The notes beneath the pieces were generated by a model. The model had not been told where the DNA came from. It was given only the letters and a program-made list of their open reading frames with translations, and made no database searches. Source: Faecalibacterium sp. HTF-F (GTDB taxonomy: Bacteria; Bacillota; Clostridia; Oscillospirales; Ruminococcaceae). From it: 64,000 bases of DNA. Positions 49,678-58,200 of this stretch are shown here, in pieces; the first letter of the stretch is position 1; every line of letters starts with the position of its first letter. Position numbers and translations under genes: made by a program. The DNA is taken from NCBI RefSeq assembly GCF_023347535.1, contig NZ_CP094473.1, forward strand, positions 62,001 through 126,000. Direction: 5' to 3'.

Positions 49678-51252
49678 ATGGCGCGAGCTACATCCAAACC
49701 CAAGAAAGAAATTTCCATGGAGGAAGCCCTTTGGAAATCGGCTGACAAACTTCGTGGTTCTGTCGAGCCAGCAGAGTACAAGCACGTTGTTCTCAGTCTC
49801 TTCTTTTTGAAGTTTGCCAGCGATAAGTTTGAGGCACAAAGGAAAACTATTTCTGAAAAATACGGTGAGAAGTTTGTTGACAATGTTGCCTTCTATACGA
49901 AAGACAACGTGTTCTTCCTACCTGAGATCAGCCGTTGGTCTTTCATCATGGCGAATGCGAAACAGGATGATATTGCGCTGAAAATCGACACCGCCCTCTA
50001 TACGATTGAGAAAGCGAATCCCACACTGAAAGGCGCACTGCCGGACAACTATTACTCACGTCTCCACATTGACACGGCAAAGCTGGCGTCGCTGCTGGAT
50101 GAGATTGACAAAATCAACACCGGTGACAAAGAAAATGACATTATCGGACGGGTCTACGAATACTTCCTGAGCAAGTTTGCACTTGCGGAAGGCAAAGGCA
50201 AGGGCGAGTTCTATACGCCAAAGTGCATTGTCAATTTGATTGCAGAAATGATTGAACCGTATGATGGCATTCTCTACGATCCTTGCTGCGGTTCTGGCGG
50301 TATGTTCGTGCAGTCAATGAAGTTCGTGGAGGCACATCACGGCAACAAGAAGAAGGTCTCTATCTACGGTCAGGAGTATACAAACACAACGTATAAGCTG
50401 TGCAAAATGAATCTGGCTATCCGCGGCATCTCTGCAAACCTTGGAGAAATGGCAGCGAACACATTCACCAATGACCAGCACAAGGACCTCAAGGCAGATT
50501 ACATTATGGCAAACCCGCCTTTTAACCAGAAAGAATGGCGTGGTGATAATGAGCTGACTGATGATCCGCGCTGGGACGGCTATGAAGTTCCGCCCACGAG
50601 TAACGCAAACTATGGCTGGATTCTGAACATTGTTTCAAAGCTCTCTCAGAACGGTGTTGCCGGTTTCCTGCTTGCTAACGGCGCACTGTCTGACGATGGT
50701 ACAGAGCTGAAAATCCGCCGTCAACTCATCGAGAACAATCTCGTTGAAGCAATCATCATCCTTCCCCGCAACCTCTTCTACACCACCGACATCAGTGTCA
50801 CGCTTTGGATTTTGAACAAGAACAAAAAGGCTCGTGTGGTTGAAGAAAATGGCGAGGTAAAACGCTTCCGTAACCGTGAGCGGGAGATTCTTTTCATGGA
50901 CTTGCGGCAAATGGGAAGCCCCTATGAAAAGAAGTACATTGAACTGACAGAAGAAGACCGTGCGAAGGTCACGAGCGTCTACCACGCATGGCAGCAGGAA
51001 GGCTATGAAGAAACTTATCAGAATGTGCCTGAATTTTGTTACAGCGCATCCTTCGATGAGATTGCAGAAAAGGGATTTACCCTTGTTCCGAGCCGTTACA
51101 TCGAGTTTGTAAACCGTGATGAGAACATCGACTTTGATACGAAAATGAAGACGCTGCAAAGTGAGCTTCGTGATCTGCTTGTTGCAGAAGAGAAGTCGAA
51201 GGCTGACCTGTTGACTGTGTTTAAGGAGCTGGGCTATGAAATCGAATTATGA
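49678..51252 (+). CDS. hsdM: Type I restriction-modification methyltransferase subunit
   Basis: 524 aa. HsdM_N helical domain (about 10-140), then N6-adenine methyltransferase domain with the SAM loop DPCCGSGGMFVQS near residue 200, the upstream GEFYTPKCIV and the catalytic NPPF near 280. Acts with HsdS for DNA recognition and protects self DNA. GGAGG precedes the ATG. It overlaps hsdS by 17 bases. More A+T-rich than the surrounding chromosome, consistent with island cargo. Confidence 0.96.
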   Translation: MARATSKPKKEISMEEALWKSADKLRGSVEPAEYKHVVLSLFFLKFASDKFEAQRKTISEKYGEKFVDNVAFYTKDNVFFLPEISRWSFIMANAKQDDIALKIDTALYTIEKANPTLKGALPDNYYSRLHIDTAKLASLLDEIDKINTGDKENDIIGRVYEYFLSKFALAEGKGKGEFYTPKCIVNLIAEMIEPYDGILYDPCCGSGGMFVQSMKFVEAHHGNKKKVSIYGQEYTNTTYKLCKMNLAIRGISANLGEMAANTFTNDQHKDLKADYIMANPPFNQKEWRGDNELTDDPRWDGYEVPPTSNANYGWILNIVSKLSQNGVAGFLLANGALSDDGTELKIRRQLIENNLVEAIIILPRNLFYTTDISVTLWILNKNKKARVVEENGEVKRFRNREREILFMDLRQMGSPYEKKYIELTEEDRAKVTSVYHAWQQEGYEETYQNVPEFCYSASFDEIAEKGFTLVPSRYIEFVNRDENIDFDTKMKTLQSELRDLLVAEEKSKADLLTVFKELGYEIEL

Positions 51253-51760
51253 ACCTCTTGGTAAACACATTCGGCTTATTGATTATCGGAACTCCGAGGA
51301 AGTCACCAGCAATGTTCTTGGCATAAGTATCGACAAAGAATTTATGCCTTCCGTCGCAAATGTGATTGGCACAGATTTGAGTCGGTATAAGCTGATTAGC
51401 AAGGGACTGTTTGCCTGTAACCCGATGCACGTTGGGCGCGACGAGCGTCTTCCGATTGCGCTCTATGAGGTGGACAATCCCGCAATAGTTTCTCCGGCAT
51501 ATTTCATGTTTGAAATTATTGACCACAACATCTTGAATGAAGAGTATTTGATGATGTGGTTTCGCAGACCGGAGTTTGATCGTGAATGCTGGTTTATGAC
51601 TGACGGCAGTGTTCGCGGCGGAATCACATGGGATGATCTTTGTCGTATAAAGCTCCCTGTTCCTACCTATGCGAGACAATGCGAGATCGTCGAGAACTAC
51701 CGTGCAATTACAGACCGCATTGCTTTGAAGAGAGCGGAAAATGATAATTTAGCGGCTTGA
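51236..51760 (+). CDS. hsdS: HsdS specificity subunit, N-terminal half only (one target-recognition domain)
   Basis: 174 aa, less than half of a usual HsdS. Residues 1-140 form one target-recognition domain ending GGITWDDLCRIKLPVPTY; then a short conserved helix (CEIVENYRAITDRIALKRAE) that normally continues NDNLEATA... into the second half. Here it ends NDNLAA and stops because the DNA changes at a 14-bp inverted repeat. In this orientation the protein could act as a half-subunit dimer or be inactive. The matching second half lies inverted immediately downstream (see findings). Confidence 0.9.
   Translation: MKSNYEPLGKHIRLIDYRNSEEVTSNVLGISIDKEFMPSVANVIGTDLSRYKLISKGLFACNPMHVGRDERLPIALYEVDNPAIVSPAYFMFEIIDHNILNEEYLMMWFRRPEFDRECWFMTDGSVRGGITWDDLCRIKLPVPTYARQCEIVENYRAITDRIALKRAENDNLAA
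51739..51752. repeat. Inverted repeat IR1 of the hsdS switch
   Basis: AAATGATAATTTAG, coding for the NDNL junction of HsdS. Exact inverted copy at 52390-52403. Confidence 0.85.
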
Positions 51761-52403
51761 GATTTGGGACAGGAGTAGACGTTTCAGAGACTCCAAATGT
51801 TGTATTTCATATTGGTTTTCTCTGATCGAAGAAAACAGTGGCTCAACTTTATTGTGGTACTCTTTCATTGATGCCTCGTCAGGAAGTAGGATTGGTATCT
51901 GACCGAAGAGTGTTTTGTTGATGTTCAATGTTGTACTTCCGCCAGCTCCGAGTTGCTTCAAATACTCATTAAGCGTTGTCATTTTCGTATATACATAGAA
52001 TGGGCTAATTTGGTCTTTGCATATAATTGAGTTAATCTGTTGGTTGGTCTGACTTGGTTCAGCAGTAAGACAAACCAAGCCTACGGATGCAATGCAACTT
52101 ACGCAAACGCTGTTTGCTGGAAGCATTTTTCCCGGCTGTGTTGATGCGCCTTTCTCTGAAAGAAAGCGGGCGGTTGATGTTGTATAGACACTTCCGTGCA
52201 TATCCGGAATTGTAATAAACGGGATTGTCCCACCATAGTTTTGCGGATCGGCAGTTGGAGGTGTCTTTCCGCAAATCACATCAGAGGCTATATCATCAAC
52301 CGTCATCTCCTTCCAAGATGATGGCTGTGAGCCATCAAAGGGAATATAGTCAACAAAGAAGCACTTGTAGATGGATAATGCAGTCGCTTCTAAATTATCA
52401 TTT
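51749..52403 (-). pseudogene. Silent inverted HsdS second half (switchable cassette)
   Basis: On the minus strand the frame reads NDNLEATALSIYKCFFVDYI, PFDGSQPSSWKEMTVDDIAS, then a full recognition domain, and ends QHLESLKRLLLSQISSR with TAA inside IR1. This is the central conserved region plus second recognition domain and C-terminal helix of a normal HsdS. It lacks a proper start (a stop lies just upstream of IR2) and has no promoter of its own, so it is silent unless inverted. The largest internal ATG frame would start at 52304. Confidence 0.85.
52390..52403. repeat. Inverted repeat IR2 of the hsdS switch
   Basis: CTAAATTATCATTT on the plus strand, the exact inverse complement of IR1. The 638 bases between are the predicted invertible segment. 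Bases 52404-52520 hold no gene. Confidence 0.85.
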
Positions 52404-52520
52404 ACGGGAGAGAACGATTATGGATAAGATGAATCTACATAAGTGCACACACGCGCTATCCGTGAAGAGAAAATCGTTCTGTGGTCTGGGAATAGAGTAA
52501 ACAGAAAGGGGGAAATTATA

Positions 52521-55500
52521 ATGGCTAACTTCAATGAGCATTCTCTTGAAATGTCCATAATGGAGCTGTTTCAGGAAGAAGGATATATCTATTTGAATGG
52601 CGAGCAGATCCACCGCGAACGCTCTGAGGTTCTGCTTATCGATGATTTGCGGAAGTACCTTCTGAACAGATATGCTGTGGAAGGGCTTACTCCAAGCGAA
52701 GTTGATAGCATTATCCTTCGCTTGAGGTCTATTTCCGGCACAATCTATGAGGCAAACAAAGCCGTCTGCAAATTGATTTGCGATGGCTTCATTTTCAACC
52801 GCGAGGATCATACAAAGAAGGATCTTTATATTGAATTGATTGATTTTGATGAGCCGGAGAAAAACGTGTTCAAAATCGTCAACCAATTTGAAATTGAAGG
52901 CATTAACAACCAGCTACGCATACCTGATGGGATTGTTTTCATCAACGGCATCCCTGTTGTTGTGCTTGAGTTCAAGAGTGCAGTCAAAGAAAACACAACG
53001 ATCATGGACGCATATACGCAGCTCACCGTGCGTTATCGCCGTGACATTCCTGAACTCTTCAAGTATAACGCCTTTATCGTCATAAGCGATGGCGCAAATA
53101 ATAAATACGGCTCCTTCTTTTCTCCGTATGACTTCTTCTATGCGTGGAGAAAGATCGAGGCCGACGATAAGGAATTGGACGGCATCAATTCCCTTGTAAC
53201 TATGGTGAGTGGACTGTTCCGCAAAGAACGGCTTTTGGCAGTCATCAAGGATTTTGTCTATTTTCCTGATAGCTCGGACAAAGACCTCAAAATCGTCTGC
53301 CGCTATCCTCAGTATTTTGCTGCGGTCAAGCTGTTTGAGAATATCAAGGCACATCTCAGACCGGAGGGGGACGGCAAGGGCGGCACATACTTCGGCGCGA
53401 CAGGCTGCGGAAAAAGCTATACTATGCTCTTCCTCACAAGAATGCTTATGAAGAGTACCTTCTTCCATAGCCCTACAATCCTGATTATTACAGACCGAAC
53501 GGATTTGGATGACCAGCTATCAAAGCAGTTCGTAGCATCCAAGAAGTACATCGGTGACGAAACCGTTGTAAGCATTGATTCCCGCGAAAAGCTGCGTCAG
53601 GAACTTCAAGGCCGGACAAGCGGCGGCGTGTACATGACTACCATCCAAAAGTTCACTGAGGATTTGGAACTTCTGACAGATAGAACCAATGTAATCTGTA
53701 TTTCTGATGAAGCACACCGCAGCCAGATCAACCTCAATCAGAAAGTCAAGGTTACTGCGGAAGGTGTGGAGCGAACCTATGGGTTTGCAAAGTACCTCCA
53801 TGATTCCCTCCCCAATGCAACTTATGTTGGGTTTACCGGTACGCCCGTAGATGGTACGATTGAAGTATTTGGTCCGGTTGTCGATGCCTACACAATGACA
53901 GAGGCGGTCAAGGACGGCATCACAGTTAACCTTGTCTATGACGGACGCGCTGCACGGGTCACTCTTGATCAGGCAAAGGTTCGGGAAATCGAAGATTATT
54001 ATGACCGTTGTGCTGTTGAGGGTGCAAATGAGCATCAGATTGAGGAAAGCCAGAAGGCGGTTGCTCATATTGATGCGATCATCGGTGATCCTGACCGACT
54101 TCACGCAGTTGCGGAGGACTTCATTAACCACTATGAGACCCGCGTTGCCGAAGGAGCTACGGTCGCAGGAAAAGCAATGTTTGTCTGCTCTAATCGCAAG
54201 ATTGCATACGCTTTTTATCAGATTATAGTTGGAATGAGACCGGAATGGGCAGAGAAAAAGGTTTGTCCTGACGGGGTTCAACTGACGGAAAAAGAGAAAA
54301 AGGAACTCAAGCCCATCGAGAAGATCAAGCTCATTATGACGCGAAATAAAGATGATGAGCCGGAGCTTTATGAAATGCTGGGAACGAAGGATGATCGCAA
54401 GGAGTTTGACCGTCAGTTTAAGAACGTAAAATCTAATTTCAAAATTGCGATTGTTGTTGATATGTGGCTGACTGGCTTTGATGTGCCGGCACTTGACACA
54501 ATTTACATCGACAAGCCTATCCAGCAGCACACCCTTATTCAGACGATTTCCCGCGTCAACCGTGTCTATACCGGCAAGGACAAGGGTTTGATTGTGGACT
54601 ATATTGGTATCAAGAAAAACATGAATCTTGCTCTCAAGAAGTACACCAACTTTGAGAGTGATGAGTTTGAAGGCGTCGAGCAGTCTGTCACGATCGTCAA
54701 AGACCAGCTTGATGTTTTGGCACAGATGTTCCACAATTTCAATAGTGCGGATTACTTCAACGGCTCTCCGAAAGAGCAGCTTGCTTGCCTCAACCGTGCT
54801 GTTGAGTATGTCCAACTCACGGAAGATTTAGAAACACGCTTTATGGCTGCGGTTAAGCGCATGAAGCAAGCGTTCAATCTGTGCAGTTCCAGCAATGCAA
54901 TTTCCGATAAAGAGAAGGACTATTTGCACTTCTATTGTGCTGTGCGTTCGATTCTTTTTAAACTCACAAAGGGTGACGCCCCTGATATTTCGCAAATGAA
55001 TGCTCGCGTCCGTGAACTGCTTGAAGGTGCAATTCAATCAGATGGTATAGAAGAACTGTTTGAAACCGGGAAGCACATCTCCGTTGATATTTTCAGCGAT
55101 GAGTATCTGGATAAGATAAACGCAATCCCGCTACCCAACACGAAAATCAAGGTTTTGCAACGACTTCTCTCTCAAGCGATTGACGAATATAAAAAGGTCA
55201 ATCGAATCATGGGCATGGAGTTCTCGGATCGTCTCAAGCAGGTCGTTGATGCATACAATAATCGTCGGCGTGACGAGGCTTTTGCCAACGAAGTCCTTGA
55301 CGATGTAGCGGAACAACTTGCGAAGCTTCTTGAAGAACTCAAAAAGGAAAAGGATTCTTTCAAGGGCATGGGGATTGACTATGAAGAAAAGGCCTTCTAT
55401 GACATCCTCAAGGCGGTTGCTAAGAAGTACGAGTTCGAGTACCCGGACGATAAGATGATTGAATTGTCAAAGCGGATTAAGATTATTGTCGATGATAAAG

Positions 55501-55661
55501 CCAAATACACCGACTGGTCTACCCGTGATGATATTAAAGCAAATTTGCAAGTTGACCTTATTCTGTTACTGGACGATTTTGATTATCCGCCTGTAACTAT
55601 TGATGACGTCTACAAAGAAGTTTTGGAACAAGCTGAAAATTTTAAGAAGTATTCAGAATAA
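52521..55661 (+). CDS. hsdR: Type I restriction endonuclease/translocase subunit
   Basis: 1046 aa. N-terminal nuclease domain with the PD-(D/E)xK pattern (RIPDGIVFINGIPVVVLEFK near 135-155), then an SF2 translocase: Walker A TYFGATGCGKSYTML near 290, DEAH box ISDEAHRSQ near 400, VGFTGTP motif III, and the second RecA domain with QTISRVNR motif VI; a long helical C terminus contacts HsdM/S. ATG 52521 with AAAGGGGGAAA is preferred to upstream codons. It is intact, so cleavage specificity and activity depend on the hsdS orientation. Confidence 0.95.
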   Translation: MANFNEHSLEMSIMELFQEEGYIYLNGEQIHRERSEVLLIDDLRKYLLNRYAVEGLTPSEVDSIILRLRSISGTIYEANKAVCKLICDGFIFNREDHTKKDLYIELIDFDEPEKNVFKIVNQFEIEGINNQLRIPDGIVFINGIPVVVLEFKSAVKENTTIMDAYTQLTVRYRRDIPELFKYNAFIVISDGANNKYGSFFSPYDFFYAWRKIEADDKELDGINSLVTMVSGLFRKERLLAVIKDFVYFPDSSDKDLKIVCRYPQYFAAVKLFENIKAHLRPEGDGKGGTYFGATGCGKSYTMLFLTRMLMKSTFFHSPTILIITDRTDLDDQLSKQFVASKKYIGDETVVSIDSREKLRQELQGRTSGGVYMTTIQKFTEDLELLTDRTNVICISDEAHRSQINLNQKVKVTAEGVERTYGFAKYLHDSLPNATYVGFTGTPVDGTIEVFGPVVDAYTMTEAVKDGITVNLVYDGRAARVTLDQAKVREIEDYYDRCAVEGANEHQIEESQKAVAHIDAIIGDPDRLHAVAEDFINHYETRVAEGATVAGKAMFVCSNRKIAYAFYQIIVGMRPEWAEKKVCPDGVQLTEKEKKELKPIEKIKLIMTRNKDDEPELYEMLGTKDDRKEFDRQFKNVKSNFKIAIVVDMWLTGFDVPALDTIYIDKPIQQHTLIQTISRVNRVYTGKDKGLIVDYIGIKKNMNLALKKYTNFESDEFEGVEQSVTIVKDQLDVLAQMFHNFNSADYFNGSPKEQLACLNRAVEYVQLTEDLETRFMAAVKRMKQAFNLCSSSNAISDKEKDYLHFYCAVRSILFKLTKGDAPDISQMNARVRELLEGAIQSDGIEELFETGKHISVDIFSDEYLDKINAIPLPNTKIKVLQRLLSQAIDEYKKVNRIMGMEFSDRLKQVVDAYNNRRRDEAFANEVLDDVAEQLAKLLEELKKEKDSFKGMGIDYEEKAFYDILKAVAKKYEFEYPDDKMIELSKRIKIIVDDKAKYTDWSTRDDIKANLQVDLILLLDDFDYPPVTIDDVYKEVLEQAENFKKYSE

Positions 55662-55719
55662 CAACTTAAAAGGACGCATAGCTTACGCAAGCAATGTTTT
55701 CGTCTATACAAAAACACTT

Positions 55720-55765
55720 TTTGCGTTGCAAAATGCTTGTTGGGGAGTGCCCCAAACCCCTTTGT
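55720..55765. other. oriT-like hairpin region
   Basis: TTGGGG (55740-55745) and CCCCAA (55750-55755) flank AGTG, preceded by TTGCGTTGCAAAATGCTTG and followed by ACCCCTTTG. From memory, hairpins of this form occur just upstream of relaxase genes in mobilizable Firmicute elements, but no intact relaxase follows here; only a relaxase relic is present at 56956-57252. Confidence 0.4.
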
Positions 55766-55809
55766 TCTGCATTTTTCAATGCAGGCTACGCATCCCGATG
55801 GGACGCTTT

Positions 55810-56328
55810 TTACCCGGTGATGTTCTCCGGGTCGTTGAGGACTTGCATAAGGTGTGATGCCGCTTCTGCCAAAGAAGCGTACTTCATCTGTTCCGGCACC
55901 GGCGCATCCAGAAGCGCAGCACCCCATTTCTGCATACATTTCTTAAGATCCTTCTGCGCTAGTTGTGCAGCCTCCCGGCGAACCTCTGGGGATGTGTCCG
56001 TGTCCAGAACATAGGCAGCATGAAATCTGCCGTTGCAATCTTCCGTCAATTGCACCATGGAATTGTGGTCAATCCAGAAATGGCAGAACCAGAGTTTGCC
56101 CCCGATGTTCTCCATGTCATGGTGCAGTTCTTCTTCATCGCTCCATTGCGGCACTTCGGAAAGAATGCTCTGCAACTGCTCATACGCCTGCTGCTCGGCA
56201 GGGGTTACTTTCTTGCATCGGTATTCCCGCTGGATGGTGCGTTGCCAGTACAACGCCAGCTTGCCCTGCTTTGCGCGCTCGGTTGCATCCTGAATATCCA
56301 CTAAAATACTGTACTGCGGTTCTCTCAT
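55810..56328 (-). CDS. Uncharacterised cytosolic protein in the defence island
   Basis: 172 aa, acidic, no membrane span or signal. Sequence features: an N-terminal helical region (LVDIQDATERAKQGKLALYW), a middle KLWFCHFWIDHNSMVQLTED beta-like stretch and a C-terminal helical half (VRREAAQLAQKDLKKCMQKW). I recognise no family. It lies between hsdR and an XRE regulator within the element, so it could be a defence accessory or an element gene. ATG with GAGAACC upstream, no strong ribosome site. Confidence 0.6.
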   Translation of the reverse strand: MREPQYSILVDIQDATERAKQGKLALYWQRTIQREYRCKKVTPAEQQAYEQLQSILSEVPQWSDEEELHHDMENIGGKLWFCHFWIDHNSMVQLTEDCNGRFHAAYVLDTDTSPEVRREAAQLAQKDLKKCMQKWGAALLDAPVPEQMKYASLAEAASHLMQVLNDPENITG

Positions 56329-56404
56329 TTCTGCACCCCCGAATCAACTCTTTAGAAAGCAACACGCTCTATAAGAATGATTATAGCCGAAAGGAATGCA
56401 AAAG

Positions 56405-56442
56405 AAAAGCGTACCGGCTAAATCCCCGCCGATACGCTTGCA
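56405..56442 (-). terminator. Terminator of the XRE regulator gene
   Basis: GCGTACCGGC and GCCGATACGC pair imperfectly around AAATCCCC; the minus strand then has TTTTCTTTT. Confidence 0.7.
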
Positions 56443-56454
56443 AAGTTTGTGATT

Positions 56455-56793
56455 TTATTCCTCGTTTGTGAGATAAGGGAGATTGCCGATATAGGTGTCC
56501 AGCAGATCGAGTGCCGCCTTTTTCTGGATGGGGGTCAAACCTTCTAGCCGCTTGCAAATTTCATCGTCGGTCACATGAGATGCGCTGGGAACCAGATCGC
56601 ACAGCAGTGTGTCTGCGGAAATATTCAGAGCATTCAGAAGTTTAACAATGGTGGCAAGACCGGGTTCCTTTAAGCCGCGCTCTACCATGCCGATATAGTT
56701 GGAAGAAAGTTCGGATTTTTCCGCAAGCTGTTCCAGTGTCAACCCATGCTGTATCCGCTGCTCCCGTAGTCGCTGTCCAAAAAGCTCTTTCAT
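56455..56793 (-). CDS. XRE-family helix-turn-helix regulator
   Basis: 112 aa. The HTH occupies residues 5-62 (LREQRIQHGLTLEQLAEKSE, LSSNYIGMVERGLKEPG), with an acidic helical tail. Cro/CI-like repressors of this size usually control integrative element genes. ATG 56793 follows AGGATGAGGTTG. Its targets are unknown; it is transcribed away from the replication and partition genes. Confidence 0.85.
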   Translation of the reverse strand: MKELFGQRLREQRIQHGLTLEQLAEKSELSSNYIGMVERGLKEPGLATIVKLLNALNISADTLLCDLVPSASHVTDDEICKRLEGLTPIQKKAALDLLDTYIGNLPYLTNEE

Positions 56794-56906
56794 AGTGCAA
56801 CCTCATCCTATCGTGTTCTTTACACTCCATAGGATACCTGCTGGCTGCACCAACATACACAATCGAAAGAGATAAACCATTCCGTTAAAGATTGAGTCAA
56901 CAAAAA

Positions 56907-56951
56907 AAGATTGCCGGGTGCCGACCTCTTACGGTCAGTTCCCGGCAATCT
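56907..56951 (-). terminator. Terminator after the relaxase relic
   Basis: GATTGCCGGG...CCCGGCAATC with inner GACC/GGTC pairing; the minus strand ends in TTTTTTT. Confidence 0.8.
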
Positions 56952-56955
56952 GCGT

Positions 56956-57252
56956 TTATCGAGTCTGCTCGTTCTCCTGTACTGTTTTTTCTTCCGCAAA
57001 AAATCGCTCCACGTTTTTCTGTGCCCGAACCAGTTCTTGCATCTCGTTCCGTGCTTTGCGGTAGTCCGGGTAAGCGGCTTTCTTCTTGGTCAGCAGTTCT
57101 GAGAACTCCGCATCCAACTCCTTGACTTTCGGCAATTTTTGCAGCCCGGCTTCGTCAAAGGCAGCTTTCGCCGCCTTGTGCAGAGTGATTTCCTCCCGAT
57201 GGGCTTCCAGAAATGCTTTGCTGTACCCGGCTTTCCGATAAAAAAGACCCAA
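56956..57252 (-). pseudogene. C-terminal fragment of a conjugative relaxase
   Basis: The translation contains AGYSKAFLEAHREEITLHKA, AKAAFDEAGLQKLPKVKELD and TKKKAAYPDYRKARNEM, which I recognise as the coiled-coil C terminus of relaxase/mobilization proteins in clostridial integrative elements. The nuclease domain is absent and there is no proper start (TTG at 57252 only). It begins right after the parB terminator, so a deletion has removed most of the gene. The element is therefore not self-transmissible by itself. Confidence 0.7.
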
Positions 57253-57264
57253 TCGGGTCTTACG
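57244..57264 (-). terminator. Terminator of the repA-parA-parB operon
   Basis: AAGACCC and GGGTCTT arms around GATT on the minus strand, followed by TTTTT, seven bases after the parB stop. Confidence 0.75.
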
Positions 57265-57270
57265 TTACGG

Positions 57271-58200
57271 TCAGCGCTCGTTGCGGCGCTGCTGCTTTTT
57301 CTGCCACGCATCCAGAAGCTGGATGATCTTCTCCTCCATCTGTTTGGGCGTGTAACTGCGGGGGAAATACTTCCGCAGGGTCTCATTTTTGATGGTCACG
57401 GTGTCTTTCTCGCTCTTTTTCTCCTGTCCCATCACATCAAAGGCTTTTTCGTAGCTGAACTCTCCCTGCTGTGCCATCTTTTTCAGTTGCTGCGCCTGCG
57501 ATAAGGACGGCGCATTCTGGGTGTCCTGCATGGCTTCTAAAAAATCCCGCTGTTGGCTTTCGTCCAGATAGGACAGCTCCACAGCGGGATTGAAGGAGAT
57601 TTTCTTTTCGTCTACCATGTCCAGCAGTTCCGGGATAAGGTTGGTCAGGCGGATGAACCGCTGGACTTGATTGCGGCTTTCACCTAAATCCTGTGCCACT
57701 TTTTCATCCGCTCGTAACTTCGTCCCAATTTGGGACGAAGTTAAATCCGACCTAGCACCTTGATTTTTTAGAGCTTCCAGCTTCATTTTGTAGGCGAACG
57801 CCCTCTCGCTGGGCAAGATGGTTTCACGCTGGAGATTGCTGTCCACCATGAGCAAAACTGCGGCATCATCATCCATATTGCGGACGATGACTGGCAACGT
57901 TTCTAGCCCGGCAAGTTTAGCCGCATACTGACGGCGGTGCCCGGAGATGATCTCGTAGCCGTCACCATCCGGGCGGGGACGGGCAATCAGCGGAGCCAGC
58001 ACACCGTACTGTGCAATACTCTCCACCGTCCGGGTCATGGCTTCATCGTCCAGCACCTTGAAAGGGTGGTTGGTGAAGGGGTGCAACGCATCAATGGGAA
58101 TCTGCTGCACCTGTTCCCGTTGCTCCTCTTGTCGTTTTTCCTCGGTGGAGAACAGGTCATCTAGCCCTTTCAGAGCTAAGTTTCCGCTGTCGATCGGCAT
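57271..58200 (-). CDS. parB: ParB-family partition protein of the element
   Basis: 309 aa. ParB N domain with IPIDALHPFTNHPFKV near 36, IAQYGVLAPLIARP and the CTP/GxxRR-type box ISGHRRQYAAKLAG near 85; an HTH with KVAQDLGESRNQVQRFIRLT near 165; helical C terminus. The ATG at 58200 with GGAGG upstream is preferred; it overlaps the parA end by 44 bases. With ParA it should stabilise a transient circular form of the element. Confidence 0.92.
   Translation of the reverse strand: MPIDSGNLALKGLDDLFSTEEKRQEEQREQVQQIPIDALHPFTNHPFKVLDDEAMTRTVESIAQYGVLAPLIARPRPDGDGYEIISGHRRQYAAKLAGLETLPVIVRNMDDDAAVLLMVDSNLQRETILPSERAFAYKMKLEALKNQGARSDLTSSQIGTKLRADEKVAQDLGESRNQVQRFIRLTNLIPELLDMVDEKKISFNPAVELSYLDESQQRDFLEAMQDTQNAPSLSQAQQLKKMAQQGEFSYEKAFDVMGQEKKSEKDTVTIKNETLRKYFPRSYTPKQMEEKIIQLLDAWQKKQQRRNER

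Noticed and set aside
51749..52306. Independent minus-strand hsdS gene starting at an internal ATG
   Set aside because: The frame continues upstream into the conserved HsdS central region without its own start, and ends inside the inverted repeat; it fits a silent switch cassette better than a stand-alone gene.
53520..54815. Minus-strand 431-codon frame inside hsdR
   Set aside because: Antisense to the helicase domain, low-complexity composition, no start signal.
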